Part shown: positions 43,983-53,545 of the stretch, piece after piece
Layout: every line of letters starts with the position of its first letter
Position numbering within the stretch: position 1 is the first letter of the stretch
Assembly (NCBI RefSeq): GCF_947493425.1
Contig: NZ_CANLRP010000003.1
Location: forward strand, 62,001 to 126,000
From: an uncultured Microscilla sp.
GTDB lineage: Bacteria > Bacteroidota > Bacteroidia > Cytophagales > Microscillaceae
Length of the DNA stretch: 64,000 nt
Reading direction: 5' to 3'
Notes under the pieces: generated by a model
The model's database searches: none
What the model saw: only the letters and a program-made list of their open reading frames with translations
What the model was told of the DNA's origin: nothing
Position numbers and translations under genes: made by a program

Positions 43983-46436
43983 TTATTTCTTTCGCTTAAA
44001 TATTGATAATAACCGAAGAAGGAAGCTTTGTTTGTTAGATTTATCTTCATAATAGCCACCGCCATAGTATCTACCATAGCCATAACCATATTTGTATCCT
44101 CCGTATCCAGTCAGGTGTTTTACTGAGTTCAGAACGATTGATAAGTTGTGGAAATTGTTAGACTGCACTAATTTGTCTATTCCTTTGCCAAATACTTTGC
44201 GTGAATAGTGAGCTTTGACTACGTATAATGGTACATCGACTCTTTTCATAATCAATACTCCATCTGTTACCAAGCCTACCGGAGGAGTATCAATAATGAT
44301 AATATCATAAATTTCTTTCAATTTTGCCAGTAAATCGTCAAAATCATTTCTTAAAATTAGTTCTGAAGGATTGGGTGGAGTAGGACCAGCCGAGATAAAA
44401 TCAAGTGTATCGATGGGTGTTTTTTGAATACAATCTTCAATAGCGTTTTGCTTGATCAGGATATTGCTTACCCCTTTCTCGTTTTCTACATCAAAGGCTA
44501 TATGTAACTTGGGTTTGCGCATGTCGCAGTCTATCAAAATGACCTTTTTGTCAGACATGGCAATAATGCCTCCCAGGTTAGTGGCTACAAATGTTTTTCC
44601 TTCTCCACTGATGGTAGAAGTAATAGAGATGATTTTAGCATCTTTGATATCATATAAGTTTTGTCCTTCAGGCAAAATAAACGCCAGGTTTGTTCTTATT
44701 GAGCGTAGTGCCTCATTGAGCGATGACTTAGGGTTGAGGTGTACCAATAGCTTGGTATACTTAAGTTTACGGTGTTTGTACCGGGGTATGGTACCTAGGA
44801 TAGGGGCTTTGGTTACACGCTCGAGTTCTCTTAAATTTGTTACTTTGTTGTGTAATAAATAACGAATCACTACTAAAGCCAGGCTCAAAAACAGACCAAA
44901 TCCACCCGTTATACCATATATTAGCAGGTGTTTTGGAGAGATAGGTATTTTAGGTAAATTGGCGTTAGATAAAATAACAAACTCAGGAACAATACCAGCT
45001 TCTGAAATGCCAATTTCTGCCTTTCTGTTGAGCATTTGCAAATAATACCCTTCATAAATCTTATATAGCCGCTCCACTCTTTTGTATTCAGCTTCCTGGG
45101 CTGGCAATCCTCCAAAATCAGCCTCAAGCTCATTTATTTTTGACTGAATAGCCACTATTTTTTTGTATATATTTTTACGTACTCTGGTCAGCAGTTTTTG
45201 TACTTGGGTACGTTGTAGTTCAAGCTTTTGATTAATATCTTTGACAACAATGGATGAACCAGTAGCTTTGAGTGCCAGTATTTTTTTGTTTTCCTGTAAC
45301 TGATTGAGTTTACTTATTAGTGGTTGTAGTTGGTCTAAACCTTGAATAGGAGTAGTTAAAGTGGGTAAAAACTCAGATAAGTCTCCTTGTTTGTTTACCA
45401 GATCATCTAGTTCTTTGATGGCAGCCAATTGCTCATTAAAAATGATTTTTTCTTTGATCAGCTTCTCAATTTCTTTGACAGATTCTTCTAATTTTTTGTT
45501 TACATCATTGGTTTTAAATTTAAGCATGAAACTTTGTATTTTAGCTTCATACGTTCTCATGCTGTCTTCTATTTCTCCCAGGCGTCGGTTAAGATACGCT
45601 TTTTGCTGAGTATTGGCTCTTTTTTTATTTTCAAGTGTTTTATGCAAATAAATGGTGTCTATTACATGTACAATATCCCGTGCTTTTTGAGGGTGATGAT
45701 CTCGAAAATTTATTCCTATAATCCGAGCGCTTTTATTAAGAATCCCTACTTGCAAATTGTTATTTAAGTAACTGATAAGAGCCTGCCGACTGTTAATTTT
45801 AAAATAAAAAGGGATTTGCTGGAAGCCAAGCTTGTAAAAAGGGGTTTTGACTACCTTAAATGAGTAGTAAGGAGTAACTATTGACTGATTAAATCGGTAT
45901 GTTTTTTTGACTGTTTGGGTTCCCAGTACATAAGAAAGCCGAAAACGTTGATTGTCTATAATGTCAATGTTGATGTTTTTATCTAAAAAAGCGTCAGATT
46001 TTACCTTGTGGTCTATTACTTTGAATGGAGGATTTTTGTAATATTCGGCATCAAGAATATTGCCTTGTTGGTAATAACTTATCCATAAATCCATGGCATT
46101 GATTACATCATTGAAAATGATCTGAGATCGGATAAACTCTATTTCTCCTACAAGATTCCCTCCCGAATAACTTCCTCCTGGGATCAATCCTTTGATTCCC
46201 AACATGCTTACTCCTTCATCCTTAATAGCCAGCTTTAGGGTAGAGCTAGACTTATATACTGGCTTGGTATAACGCAACCATAAATGGCCTATACTTACAG
46301 TAAATAGGGGTAATAAAAGCATCCAAATAATGCTTTTACGAAATATTTCCCACACTTTTTCTAAATCCAATGCGTTGAGGAAATCATCGTCTTCCGAAGG
46401 AGTATTGGCGTTTGGTATGTTACTTTGATCTATCAA
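43983..46436 (-). CDS. Wzc-type tyrosine kinase and chain-length regulator
   Basis: An inner-membrane protein of 817 residues controlling polymer length and export. A Wzz segment comes first, with a membrane helix at about 38-58. A long periplasmic part follows, with coiled coil at about 260-440, then a second helix near 500. The cytoplasmic BY-kinase has Walker A SGEGKT (about 607), Walker A' ILIDCDMRKPKLH and Walker B IIIIDTPP (about 715). The tail holds a tyrosine cluster (GYGYGRYYGGGYYED), the autophosphorylation sites. No upstream ATG exists in frame. TTG 46436 is used, as the first internal Met would remove the Wzz start. Confidence 0.92.
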   Translation of the reverse strand: MIDQSNIPNANTPSEDDDFLNALDLEKVWEIFRKSIIWMLLLPLFTVSIGHLWLRYTKPVYKSSSTLKLAIKDEGVSMLGIKGLIPGGSYSGGNLVGEIEFIRSQIIFNDVINAMDLWISYYQQGNILDAEYYKNPPFKVIDHKVKSDAFLDKNINIDIIDNQRFRLSYVLGTQTVKKTYRFNQSIVTPYYSFKVVKTPFYKLGFQQIPFYFKINSRQALISYLNNNLQVGILNKSARIIGINFRDHHPQKARDIVHVIDTIYLHKTLENKKRANTQQKAYLNRRLGEIEDSMRTYEAKIQSFMLKFKTNDVNKKLEESVKEIEKLIKEKIIFNEQLAAIKELDDLVNKQGDLSEFLPTLTTPIQGLDQLQPLISKLNQLQENKKILALKATGSSIVVKDINQKLELQRTQVQKLLTRVRKNIYKKIVAIQSKINELEADFGGLPAQEAEYKRVERLYKIYEGYYLQMLNRKAEIGISEAGIVPEFVILSNANLPKIPISPKHLLIYGITGGFGLFLSLALVVIRYLLHNKVTNLRELERVTKAPILGTIPRYKHRKLKYTKLLVHLNPKSSLNEALRSIRTNLAFILPEGQNLYDIKDAKIISITSTISGEGKTFVATNLGGIIAMSDKKVILIDCDMRKPKLHIAFDVENEKGVSNILIKQNAIEDCIQKTPIDTLDFISAGPTPPNPSELILRNDFDDLLAKLKEIYDIIIIDTPPVGLVTDGVLIMKRVDVPLYVVKAHYSRKVFGKGIDKLVQSNNFHNLSIVLNSVKHLTGYGGYKYGYGYGRYYGGGYYEDKSNKQSFLLRLLSIFKRKK

Positions 46437-46465
46437 AATAGAGCTTATATAATGTTATAAACCAA

Positions 46466-47257
46466 TTATCTGCTTAATGAAATAGCCAACAAAATAGTGG
46501 TTATCAGGCTTGTAAAAACAGTTAATACAGAGCTTACGTCGCGAAAGGACTCTAAAAATGGGCGGCGAATGGGCTCAATATATATAATATCATTAGGCTC
46601 AAGTGTAAGGTTGTGATAAGTTAATCCATCTATTGTTGATAAATCAATAAGAAAAACCTTAGGATTCTGAAGGTCTCCTCTAATCAGACGGATGTTATGG
46701 GTTTTTAAATCGCGACTCATGCCTCCTGTAGCAGCAACTACTTCTACCAGGTTTACTTTTTCGTTGCGTAAAGGGTATAATACTCCTTGATTACCCTTTA
46801 GTACAATCACTCTTTTATTGGTATAGTTGGTCAAGACAAAGGGTTTTGCATAAAACTTACTATATTTTGTTTGTAGTAAGCTGTCTGCTTGGTTTAGGGT
46901 AAAACCTTCAAGACGTACATTACCCACCATAGGCAGTTTGGCAAAACCATCTTGTTTGACAAGAAAGCTAATATCTTTGAATTGGTTCTGAAGTTGATTG
47001 TTTGGATTATTATTGTTGTTGTTAGTGATATTTAGCTGTTGTATAGAAGGGGGTAAAATAATGATTTCTCCATCATTAGTGTAAACACTTACACTAATGA
47101 AATCATTTTTTTGTATGGTATAGTTTTTTTCAACTTGCTTTGTAAGCCTAGTTAAATGTTCTGATAAATTTTTTGACTCTGTTCTAAACAGTTTAGGGTT
47201 GTAAGAACGACAAGCCCCAAAAAAAGCTAGAATCCCAATTAGGTAAAGATTTTTCAT
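46466..47257 (-). CDS. Wza-type polysaccharide export lipoprotein
   Basis: Outer-membrane or periplasmic exporter subunit of capsule secretion. I start at ATG 47257, two codons into the longer frame, giving the signal MKNLYLIGILAFFGAC with lipidated Cys16 and 263 residues. A polysaccharide-export (PES) domain follows, with KNDFISVSVYTNDGEI, and SLBB-like repeats (LVEVVAATGGMSRD, LEPNDIIYIEP). A hydrophobic helix closes the protein, which is typical of Bacteroidota Wza. It precedes the Wzc gene by about 30 bases. Confidence 0.9.
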   Translation of the reverse strand: MKNLYLIGILAFFGACRSYNPKLFRTESKNLSEHLTRLTKQVEKNYTIQKNDFISVSVYTNDGEIIILPPSIQQLNITNNNNNNPNNQLQNQFKDISFLVKQDGFAKLPMVGNVRLEGFTLNQADSLLQTKYSKFYAKPFVLTNYTNKRVIVLKGNQGVLYPLRNEKVNLVEVVAATGGMSRDLKTHNIRLIRGDLQNPKVFLIDLSTIDGLTYHNLTLEPNDIIYIEPIRRPFLESFRDVSSVLTVFTSLITTILLAISLSR

Positions 47258-47348
47258 AAACAATCACTCTTAGCATAAACGCGAAATTAGCTCATTCATG
47301 AAACAATACCAACTTATTAAACAAGGCTTTACCTAAAATGTAAGAAGG

Positions 47349-48479
47349 TCAGTTTAAAACAATTTTTTTGTTATTTCCAAAATGCCTGATGGTGTCCATA
47401 TACTTTTGTACCACCAGTTTTTCGTCAAATTCTCTTTCTGCTTTTTTTCGGCTTTCCTCTCCCATCAACATCAACTCTTCGTTGTTTAATAGGGTCATTT
47501 TTTTCATTTTTTCCGCAAAATCTTTAGCATCTTGAAGCCTGCATAAAAAACCATTGACTCCATCATCAATAGTTTGCTTACAACCTGGCACATTGGTGGC
47601 AATCAGGGGTTTAGACATGCTTGCTGCCTCAAGTAAAACCCTGGGGGTGCCTTCACGATAGGAGGGAAGCACTACACAATCGGCCTTGGCTATCATCTCT
47701 TGTACGTTATCAGACACTCCAAGGTACTCCACTAAACCTTCGGCTATCCACGTATCCAATTGTTTTTTAGGTACTCCCAGATTGGCGTCTTCTTCTATAG
47801 CGCCCAGCAATTGAAAACGAGCGTCAATGCCTTGGGATCGCAAAAGCTTGATGGCTTCTATATACTCTAAAATGCCTTTGTCATAAATTAAGCGAGCTAT
47901 CAGTAAAAAAGTAAACTGATTATTTCGGTTAAAGTCGCCTGCTTTGAACTTGTCTAATGGAATACCCGAACCAGGAACAAGGTCGGTAAGTCGGGGGTTG
48001 ATGTATTTTTCTGCTATAAATAATGAAAGGTCGTCTTGGTTTTGGAAAAAAACTTTTTTTGGGAAGCGAAAAGAGAATTTGTATAGCATACGGGCTACCT
48101 TCGACGAAAGGCGTTGTTTTCTTAAAAATACAGTGCCCAATCCACATACATTGTTTACTACCGGTATATTGAGCATAGAGGCAGCCAAAGTGCCATAAAT
48201 GTTGGGTTTTATAGTAAACTGGAGTACAACATCAGGCTGGGTTTTTTTATAAGTATTGTAAAGCCGCCTCATGTATTTTAGGTCTTTTAACGGATTTGAT
48301 CCTTTTTTTTCAAGGGCAACCGGGTGAAATTCGCACCCTATATTTTGTAAGTATTCAGAATATTTATCGGTAGGGGCTATGGCCAACACGGTGTGTCCTT
48401 CTTTTAGAAAAGCCTCTATTAACCCTCTCCTGAAGTTGTAGATGTTCCAGGAAGAATTCAGTACAATTGCAATTCGCAT
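47349..48479 (-). CDS. Family 4 glycosyltransferase (GT-B fold)
   Basis: Transfers a sugar from a nucleotide donor, probably in capsule or exopolysaccharide synthesis given the neighbours. The 376 residues show an N-terminal acceptor domain (RIAIVLNSSWNIYNFRRGL) and the donor-side motif PSYREGTPRVLLEAASMSKP (EX7E with the two Glu residues), then ATNVPGCKQ. Donor sugar and acceptor are unknown. It is separated from wza by 91 bases and could be the first gene of the export operon. Confidence 0.88.
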   Translation of the reverse strand: MRIAIVLNSSWNIYNFRRGLIEAFLKEGHTVLAIAPTDKYSEYLQNIGCEFHPVALEKKGSNPLKDLKYMRRLYNTYKKTQPDVVLQFTIKPNIYGTLAASMLNIPVVNNVCGLGTVFLRKQRLSSKVARMLYKFSFRFPKKVFFQNQDDLSLFIAEKYINPRLTDLVPGSGIPLDKFKAGDFNRNNQFTFLLIARLIYDKGILEYIEAIKLLRSQGIDARFQLLGAIEEDANLGVPKKQLDTWIAEGLVEYLGVSDNVQEMIAKADCVVLPSYREGTPRVLLEAASMSKPLIATNVPGCKQTIDDGVNGFLCRLQDAKDFAEKMKKMTLLNNEELMLMGEESRKKAEREFDEKLVVQKYMDTIRHFGNNKKIVLN

Positions 48480-48553
48480 GTGTCCTTTTGGGTGATAGTT
48501 CGATTAAGAAATGAAAAAACAATGAAATAAGAAAGTGATAAAAATCAGTAATA

Positions 48554-48568
48554 CATACGAAACGTATG
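48554..48568. promoter_or_regulatory. Short palindrome upstream of the glycosyltransferase gene
   Basis: CATACG and CGTATG flank AAA, about 75 bases upstream of the ATG. A minus-strand TACGTTTC overlapping it differs by one base from the -7 consensus. A regulator site is possible but not shown. Confidence 0.25.
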
Positions 48569-48588
48569 AAATAGTGTTATATTTTTTT

Positions 48589-48627
48589 ATGGTGCTTCAA
48601 AAATTAATTAAGCTTTTAAAGCACCAT
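48589..48627. terminator. Hairpin between the PorE-like and glycosyltransferase genes
   Basis: Arms 48589-48602 and 48614-48627 (ATGGTGCTTCAAAA with TTTTAAAGCACCAT) pair with one mismatch. It follows the PorE-like stop by about 43 bases. Without a U tract on the minus side, intrinsic termination is uncertain. Confidence 0.45.
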
Positions 48628-48670
48628 GTAATGTTTGGGATAAAAGATATGAAAATTTAATTATTCAGGT

Positions 48671-50713
48671 TTAATCTTTTAGATTTACCTTGATTACTAT
48701 GCCATCTACCCTTCGGTTTAGTGCCCTGCCAGTGGCAGTAGTGTTGGTGCCCAATGGTTTAGCATCGGCATACCCTTTAAACACCACCTGGGCAGCTGGA
48801 ATCCCTTTTTTGTTGATAAGATAGTTCATAACGGCTTGTGACCTTCTCTTTGCCAAAAGGTTGTTGTACCAGCGGTTACCTATATTATCTGTATGACCTG
48901 ATATTTCTACGACCATTTCGGTATATTCTTTCAGGTAGTTTGCCACACTATCGAGATGTGCTATATACTGAGGTTGAATTTGATAACTATCGAAACCAAA
49001 CAATACTTGTAAGCCTAGTTTATCTCCTGGCTTTATTTTAGTAAGCGGAATATCTTCTTTTACTGGTGTGGTAATATTAGTAGGAATATTTACTTCTTTT
49101 TTGTATTGGTAAAACCCTTTCTTGCGGACAAGTACCATGTAATTTTTACCCGTTTTTACCATAGTAGCTTTATAAACTCCATTGTTAGGGTTAGAACTTA
49201 CTTCTTCTGATACATTTGTGTTGTTTTCTTCGGCAATTTGGGTGGTGCTTTTTTCATAAAGCCTGACCACAGCCTTGATCTTATCCTGATTATCTTTATT
49301 GCTTATTACCCCCGTTAGCAGCACTTTGGGTTGTGTTTGCAATATGCTATCTTTTTTCTTCTTTTCGGGTTTAAGTGCAAGTATATTGTCACCTGTAGGA
49401 TGGTAAATTTCATAAATGTCTTTTTCTCCTTCTGTGTCTCCTTTTACCGAGGCATAATACCCCCTCATTCCATCAGCTGATATTACAAAGTAAATATCGT
49501 CATCGCTGGTATTTATTGGGTACCCCATGTTATATGCTTCGCCCCATTTACCTTCTTTGTTTTTGTTGGTAAAAAAAATGTCATACCCTCCCATAGACGA
49601 GTGTCCCTCAGAGCTAAAATACAAGAGTTTACCGTCTGGCATAATATAAGGAGAGTCTTCGTTATAAATCGTATTTACTTGTTTACCAAGGTTTACTGCG
49701 TCACCCCATCTGCCTTTTTTATCTTTTATACTCATGTAAATATCCAACCCTCCAAAACCTCCTGGGCGATCGCTGGCAAAGTACACAGTATCTTTGCTGC
49801 GAGTCATTGTGATAGAAGTTTCACGGTATTTAGAGTTAATGTTTTTACCCATCGACCTTGGTTTCTTCCAGGTACTGTCCGATGTATCCAGCTCTGACTC
49901 ATAAATGTCACCTGCCCTACGGTCTTTGTATAGAAACAGCGTATTACCATCCTGCGATAACGAAATACTGGCATCGTGGTATTTGGTATTTATTTTATTG
50001 CCAATATTTTTTGGTGGGCTCCATTCTTTACCATTTTTATAAGCAATGTATACATCTTCAAAGAAGTGATCATCAGTAGCGTCTTTTTTCCCTCCTGTAG
50101 TGCCTTTACGGCGAGAGGTAAACACCAAAAACTTTTCGTTTTCAGGAAAAATAGGGGCATAATCAGGAAACTCGGAATTAATTTTTTTGCCTACATTGCG
50201 AATCTTTACATACATAGGTTGTTCTACATAAGATGCTCCATAAGTACATTCTTTGATCCTTTTATCGCAAGCCTTTGTGCGTGCTTCCAGTTCGTAATTG
50301 CTCATAGAGCTTTTGCCATTTTGTATAAGTGTTGCATACTCTTTTTTGGCAAGATTGTAATATTTAATCGCATCAGCAAAACGATTGTTGTAGTGGTATG
50401 CCTTGCCTAATACAAACTCTATGTGTGGGTCGTGATCGCTGTTTTTGGCGTACACATTTTCCAGGTAAAAAACAGCAGAGTCTTTTTTGAGCGTACGAAG
50501 GTAACATACCCCAAGTTGATACTGAACCTCTATATCACCAGGTTTCTTTTTGAGTATTTGAAGGTAGGCGCGTTTGGCTGCTTCATAAGACTCATATTCA
50601 TATAAATTCTTTGCGTCTGAAAACTCACGGTCACGTTGACTATAGGCAGAAGTTTGCCATAGTAAGGTAACTAAAATACTGAGTATGAAAATGTTTTTGT
50701 ATTGACCTTTCAT
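48671..50713 (-). CDS. PorE-like OmpA-family protein with TPR and propeller domains
   Basis: A cell-envelope protein of 680 residues with four recognisable parts. A Sec signal peptide (about 1-25) is followed by TPRs (about 28-140, YEAAKRAYLQILKKKPGD). Next come PD40/WD40-like propeller repeats (about 165-430, such as GGLDIYMSIKDKKGRWGDAV) and a carboxypeptidase-regulatory-like domain (about 455-550). Last is an OmpA peptidoglycan-binding domain (568-678, with ISGHTDNIGN and RRVDGI). This order matches PorE, a peptidoglycan anchor of the type IX secretion system. Unlike PorE I see no lipobox Cys. Many paralogues exist, so its T9SS role is inferred. Confidence 0.82.
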   Translation of the reverse strand: MKGQYKNIFILSILVTLLWQTSAYSQRDREFSDAKNLYEYESYEAAKRAYLQILKKKPGDIEVQYQLGVCYLRTLKKDSAVFYLENVYAKNSDHDPHIEFVLGKAYHYNNRFADAIKYYNLAKKEYATLIQNGKSSMSNYELEARTKACDKRIKECTYGASYVEQPMYVKIRNVGKKINSEFPDYAPIFPENEKFLVFTSRRKGTTGGKKDATDDHFFEDVYIAYKNGKEWSPPKNIGNKINTKYHDASISLSQDGNTLFLYKDRRAGDIYESELDTSDSTWKKPRSMGKNINSKYRETSITMTRSKDTVYFASDRPGGFGGLDIYMSIKDKKGRWGDAVNLGKQVNTIYNEDSPYIMPDGKLLYFSSEGHSSMGGYDIFFTNKNKEGKWGEAYNMGYPINTSDDDIYFVISADGMRGYYASVKGDTEGEKDIYEIYHPTGDNILALKPEKKKKDSILQTQPKVLLTGVISNKDNQDKIKAVVRLYEKSTTQIAEENNTNVSEEVSSNPNNGVYKATMVKTGKNYMVLVRKKGFYQYKKEVNIPTNITTPVKEDIPLTKIKPGDKLGLQVLFGFDSYQIQPQYIAHLDSVANYLKEYTEMVVEISGHTDNIGNRWYNNLLAKRRSQAVMNYLINKKGIPAAQVVFKGYADAKPLGTNTTATGRALNRRVDGIVIKVNLKD

Positions 50714-50804
50714 TGTTTAAATGTTTTAGCTATTAGTTGTGGCTAAGCTAATTAAGTAGATATTTAAAGTGGCGGCTGAATGATAGTATAAGGCATTGTT
50801 TGGG

Positions 50805-51782
50805 TTAGAATCTGCGTCGTCGGTCACGGTCGAAACGTGGGCGACGGAAAAAATTACCCAGAATATAGTATATATGAAATCCTGTGACAAGGTAAGTATC
50901 TTTTTCTTGAGGGTTGCCTCTTATTTCACGGTCTGAAGCAGCCAGAATAAATGCCCGTTCTTTGCCCGTAACGGCCGATCTGGTTTCTAAGGTACGGTTG
51001 GACATGGCTCTGGCCAGGTCGCTTTGAAGCTCGGCTGCTACTGGATATTTTCCGCTTACATCGTCCAGGTAGTCAGTCATTGTAATACGTAAGCCTATTT
51101 CGGCAGCTATATCAATGCGTTGGTTGATTTTCCATCTAAAGCCAATGCCTACTGGAAACACTGGTTGGATCAGCTTGTAAGGTGATTCGTAACCAGGCTG
51201 CCCCGATTGCTGCCCCTCTGTACCCAGCGGTTGCAAAGCTACCCATTCGTTGCCAAAGTTCAAAGTGTCAGGTGTTTTGCCTTTAGGGTTGTGTCTGATC
51301 AGACCTATGCCCGCAAAAATATAGGGAGTCCAGCGTCTACGTTCGCGGATCATGCGACCGCGTGCCCTTGGCGACTTGGAACGTATGACAGTGCGGCGTG
51401 AACTAGGGAAAATATCAAACATCCCTATTACAGAGAATTCGGTAATGTCATTGCGAAAGTGTAAGTTTCTGGCGTAACGTGGTCGGTGCTCTGGTTTAAA
51501 AACTGCAGCTGAGATAAAGTCGTCGCCTCGTAAGCGTGCCCATCCTAAATTTGCCCTGACATGGATGCGACGTCCAAATTTTCGAGAAACATGGATCATA
51601 AAACTAGGGCGGGTAAACTTAGGGTCTGCGCCAGCGTATTGAGTCCAGGGGTTGAGGTCTCCAAAATAATTCACTGCATTTACCTGTCCTCCTATAGCCC
51701 AATAGTTTTGTGATTGAACATCAACAGATAAAATGCCTATAAAGAATAAGGCAAATAAAAATGCTTTGTAAAATAAATTCAT
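50805..51782 (-). CDS. DUF6089 outer-membrane beta-barrel (PorG-like)
   Basis: The 325 residues have a Sec signal (cleaved near VQSQNYW) and alternating amphipathic beta strands to the C-terminus, with GGQVNAVNYFGDLNP, YIFAGIGLIRHNPKG and FHIYYILGNFF. DUF6089 includes PorG, an outer-membrane component of type IX secretion. The Arg-rich tail (RPRFDRDRRRRF) is odd, since barrels usually end in an aromatic residue after hydrophobic strands. It still ends in Phe. It lies upstream of the PorE-like gene on the same strand, 91 bases apart, so co-transcription is likely. Confidence 0.82.
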   Translation of the reverse strand: MNLFYKAFLFALFFIGILSVDVQSQNYWAIGGQVNAVNYFGDLNPWTQYAGADPKFTRPSFMIHVSRKFGRRIHVRANLGWARLRGDDFISAAVFKPEHRPRYARNLHFRNDITEFSVIGMFDIFPSSRRTVIRSKSPRARGRMIRERRRWTPYIFAGIGLIRHNPKGKTPDTLNFGNEWVALQPLGTEGQQSGQPGYESPYKLIQPVFPVGIGFRWKINQRIDIAAEIGLRITMTDYLDDVSGKYPVAAELQSDLARAMSNRTLETRSAVTGKERAFILAASDREIRGNPQEKDTYLVTGFHIYYILGNFFRRPRFDRDRRRRF

Positions 51783-52244
51783 GACATTTTTGTATTAAGG
51801 TAACGCTTTAACTTAGGTATGTAAGAAATTGAAGGTTATGAGGAACTAAAAGTAACAATAAAAATGAATAATTACAATACTGTATTTATTCTTTGCACTT
51901 CTTTTGTGTTAAAGCAAAAATTGTTTAATTTACTTATTTTATTCATTACTATGTATTTAAGACATACATAATAAAAAAATATTTTGCTTACTTTGCAAAT
52001 GATGAAGCATATTTTTACAAATCGTGTGTGTGTATGATTACTACATAAATTACATCAATATTCGTATGTTATTGTGCAAAGATGAGCATTTATAACGTTA
52101 TTTGAAACATTCAATATGTTAAAATATTTGGTTGCCAGATAAAAACAGAGAGTTAGATTTTTTTTAGTATCTCTTTACAATGCAAACGCCTGCAAAGGCC
52201 AACAACAACATTTAGTATTTTATAAATTAAACAACTATTACTGC
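51783..52244. other. Divergent AT-rich intergenic region
   Basis: 462 bases between the PorG-like start and hflX. It is very AT-rich, as expected for two divergent promoters, but I find no exact TTG-N17-23-TAnnTTTG pair. Confidence 0.5.
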
Positions 52245-53390
52245 GTGAAAGGACCTTATTCAACTACCAAATCACAAGAAACTGCCGTATTAGTGGCAGT
52301 CATCAGAACCAATCAAACCGAAGAAGCCACTCAAGCCTATCTGGATGAATTAGAGTTTTTGGCAAAAACCCTGGGTGTTAAAACCCTTGCCAATTTTACC
52401 CAGCGTTTAGAGACCCCCGACAAAAAAACCTTTGTAAGAAAAGGAAAACTTGAAGAGATCCATGCCGTAGTTGAAGCCGAAAAAGCCGATATGGTTATTT
52501 TTGACGATGATTTGAATCCTTCACAAGTACGTAACCTTGAGCGCGACCTGGAGTGTAAAATATTGGACAGAAGTTTACTTATTTTAGATATTTTTGCGCT
52601 GAGAGCCAAAACTGCCCAGGCAAAAACTCAGGTAGAACTAGCTCAGTATCAATATGTACTGCCACGGTTAACCAATATGTGGACTCACTTGTCGAAACAA
52701 AAAGGAGGGATTGGAATGAGGGGACCTGGTGAAACAGAACTCGAAACCGACCGGAGGATTATTAAAGACAAGATTACCTTGTTGAGAAAGAAGCTTGATA
52801 AGATTGATTTGCAGAATGCTACCCGGCGCAAAACCCGTGGACAACAGGTAAGGGTGGCATTGGTAGGGTATACCAACGTAGGCAAGTCTACCATTATGCA
52901 ACTGTTCTCTAAGGCCGATATTTATGCTAAAAACGAATTGTTTGCCACAGTAGACTCTACCGTGCGCAAGGTTGTTTTTAACAATATTCCTTTTTTGCTG
53001 ACCGATACCGTAGGTTTTATCAGAAAATTGCCCACTACCCTTATCGAGAGTTTTAAATCTACCCTTGACGAGGTGCGCGAGGCAGATATATTGATTCATG
53101 TGGCTGATGTGTCTACTTCGTTTTGTGAAGAACAAATAGAAACAGTAAACAAAACTTTGTTAGAAATTGATGCTATAGATAAGCCCACTATTTTGGTGCT
53201 CAATAAGATAGACCTGGTGGATGAAATGCCTGCTTGGGCGGCTAGTATTGAACTAGACAATACCGAAGTAGTGGTGGTGTCGGCACAAGAAAAACAAGGA
53301 ATAGATGAACTCAAAACAAAAGTTTTGGCTTTGGTAGAAGAGAAATTTTATAAGATATTTCCAAACTATACAAAAGATTCGCAATTTTGA
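52245..53390 (+). CDS. hflX: Ribosome-associated GTPase HflX
   Basis: HflX binds the ribosome and can split stalled or hibernating 70S particles. The 381 residues hold an N-terminal domain ending in KGGIGMRGPGETELETDRR, a coiled linker, and the G domain with G1 GYTNVGKST, G3 DTVGFIRKLP and G4 NKID. The start is GTG at 52245, as no in-frame ATG is close. A terminator hairpin and a tRNA gene follow. Confidence 0.93.
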   Translation: MKGPYSTTKSQETAVLVAVIRTNQTEEATQAYLDELEFLAKTLGVKTLANFTQRLETPDKKTFVRKGKLEEIHAVVEAEKADMVIFDDDLNPSQVRNLERDLECKILDRSLLILDIFALRAKTAQAKTQVELAQYQYVLPRLTNMWTHLSKQKGGIGMRGPGETELETDRRIIKDKITLLRKKLDKIDLQNATRRKTRGQQVRVALVGYTNVGKSTIMQLFSKADIYAKNELFATVDSTVRKVVFNNIPFLLTDTVGFIRKLPTTLIESFKSTLDEVREADILIHVADVSTSFCEEQIETVNKTLLEIDAIDKPTILVLNKIDLVDEMPAWAASIELDNTEVVVVSAQEKQGIDELKTKVLALVEEKFYKIFPNYTKDSQF

Positions 53391-53406
53391 GTAATTAATT
53401 GACCAG

Positions 53407-53427
53407 CCCACCCGCAAAGGTGGGTTT
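53407..53427 (+). terminator. Terminator hairpin of hflX
   Basis: CCCACC pairs with GGTGGG around a 6-base loop, then TTT, 16 bases after the stop and 5 bases before the tRNA. Confidence 0.6.
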
Positions 53428-53431
53428 CAAT

Positions 53432-53503
53432 GGCCCCGTAGTTCAATGGATAGAATAGAAGTTTCCTAAACTTTAGATACAGGTTCGATTCCTGTCGGGG
53501 CTA
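53432..53503 (+). tRNA. tRNA-Arg (anticodon CCT)
   Basis: 72 bases fold into a full cloverleaf. The acceptor stem is GGCCCCG with CGGGGCT, the D stem GTTC/GAAT, the anticodon stem GAAGT/ACTTT, and the T stem ACAGG/CCTGT with loop TTCGATT. The anticodon CCT is at 53465-53467 and reads AGG. No CCA is encoded. tRNA 3' ends are common integration sites, and a small accessory island follows directly. Confidence 0.93.
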
Positions 53504-53545
53504 TTTTTTATTTTACCTACCCTTCTTTTATTTTTACTAAGTTTA

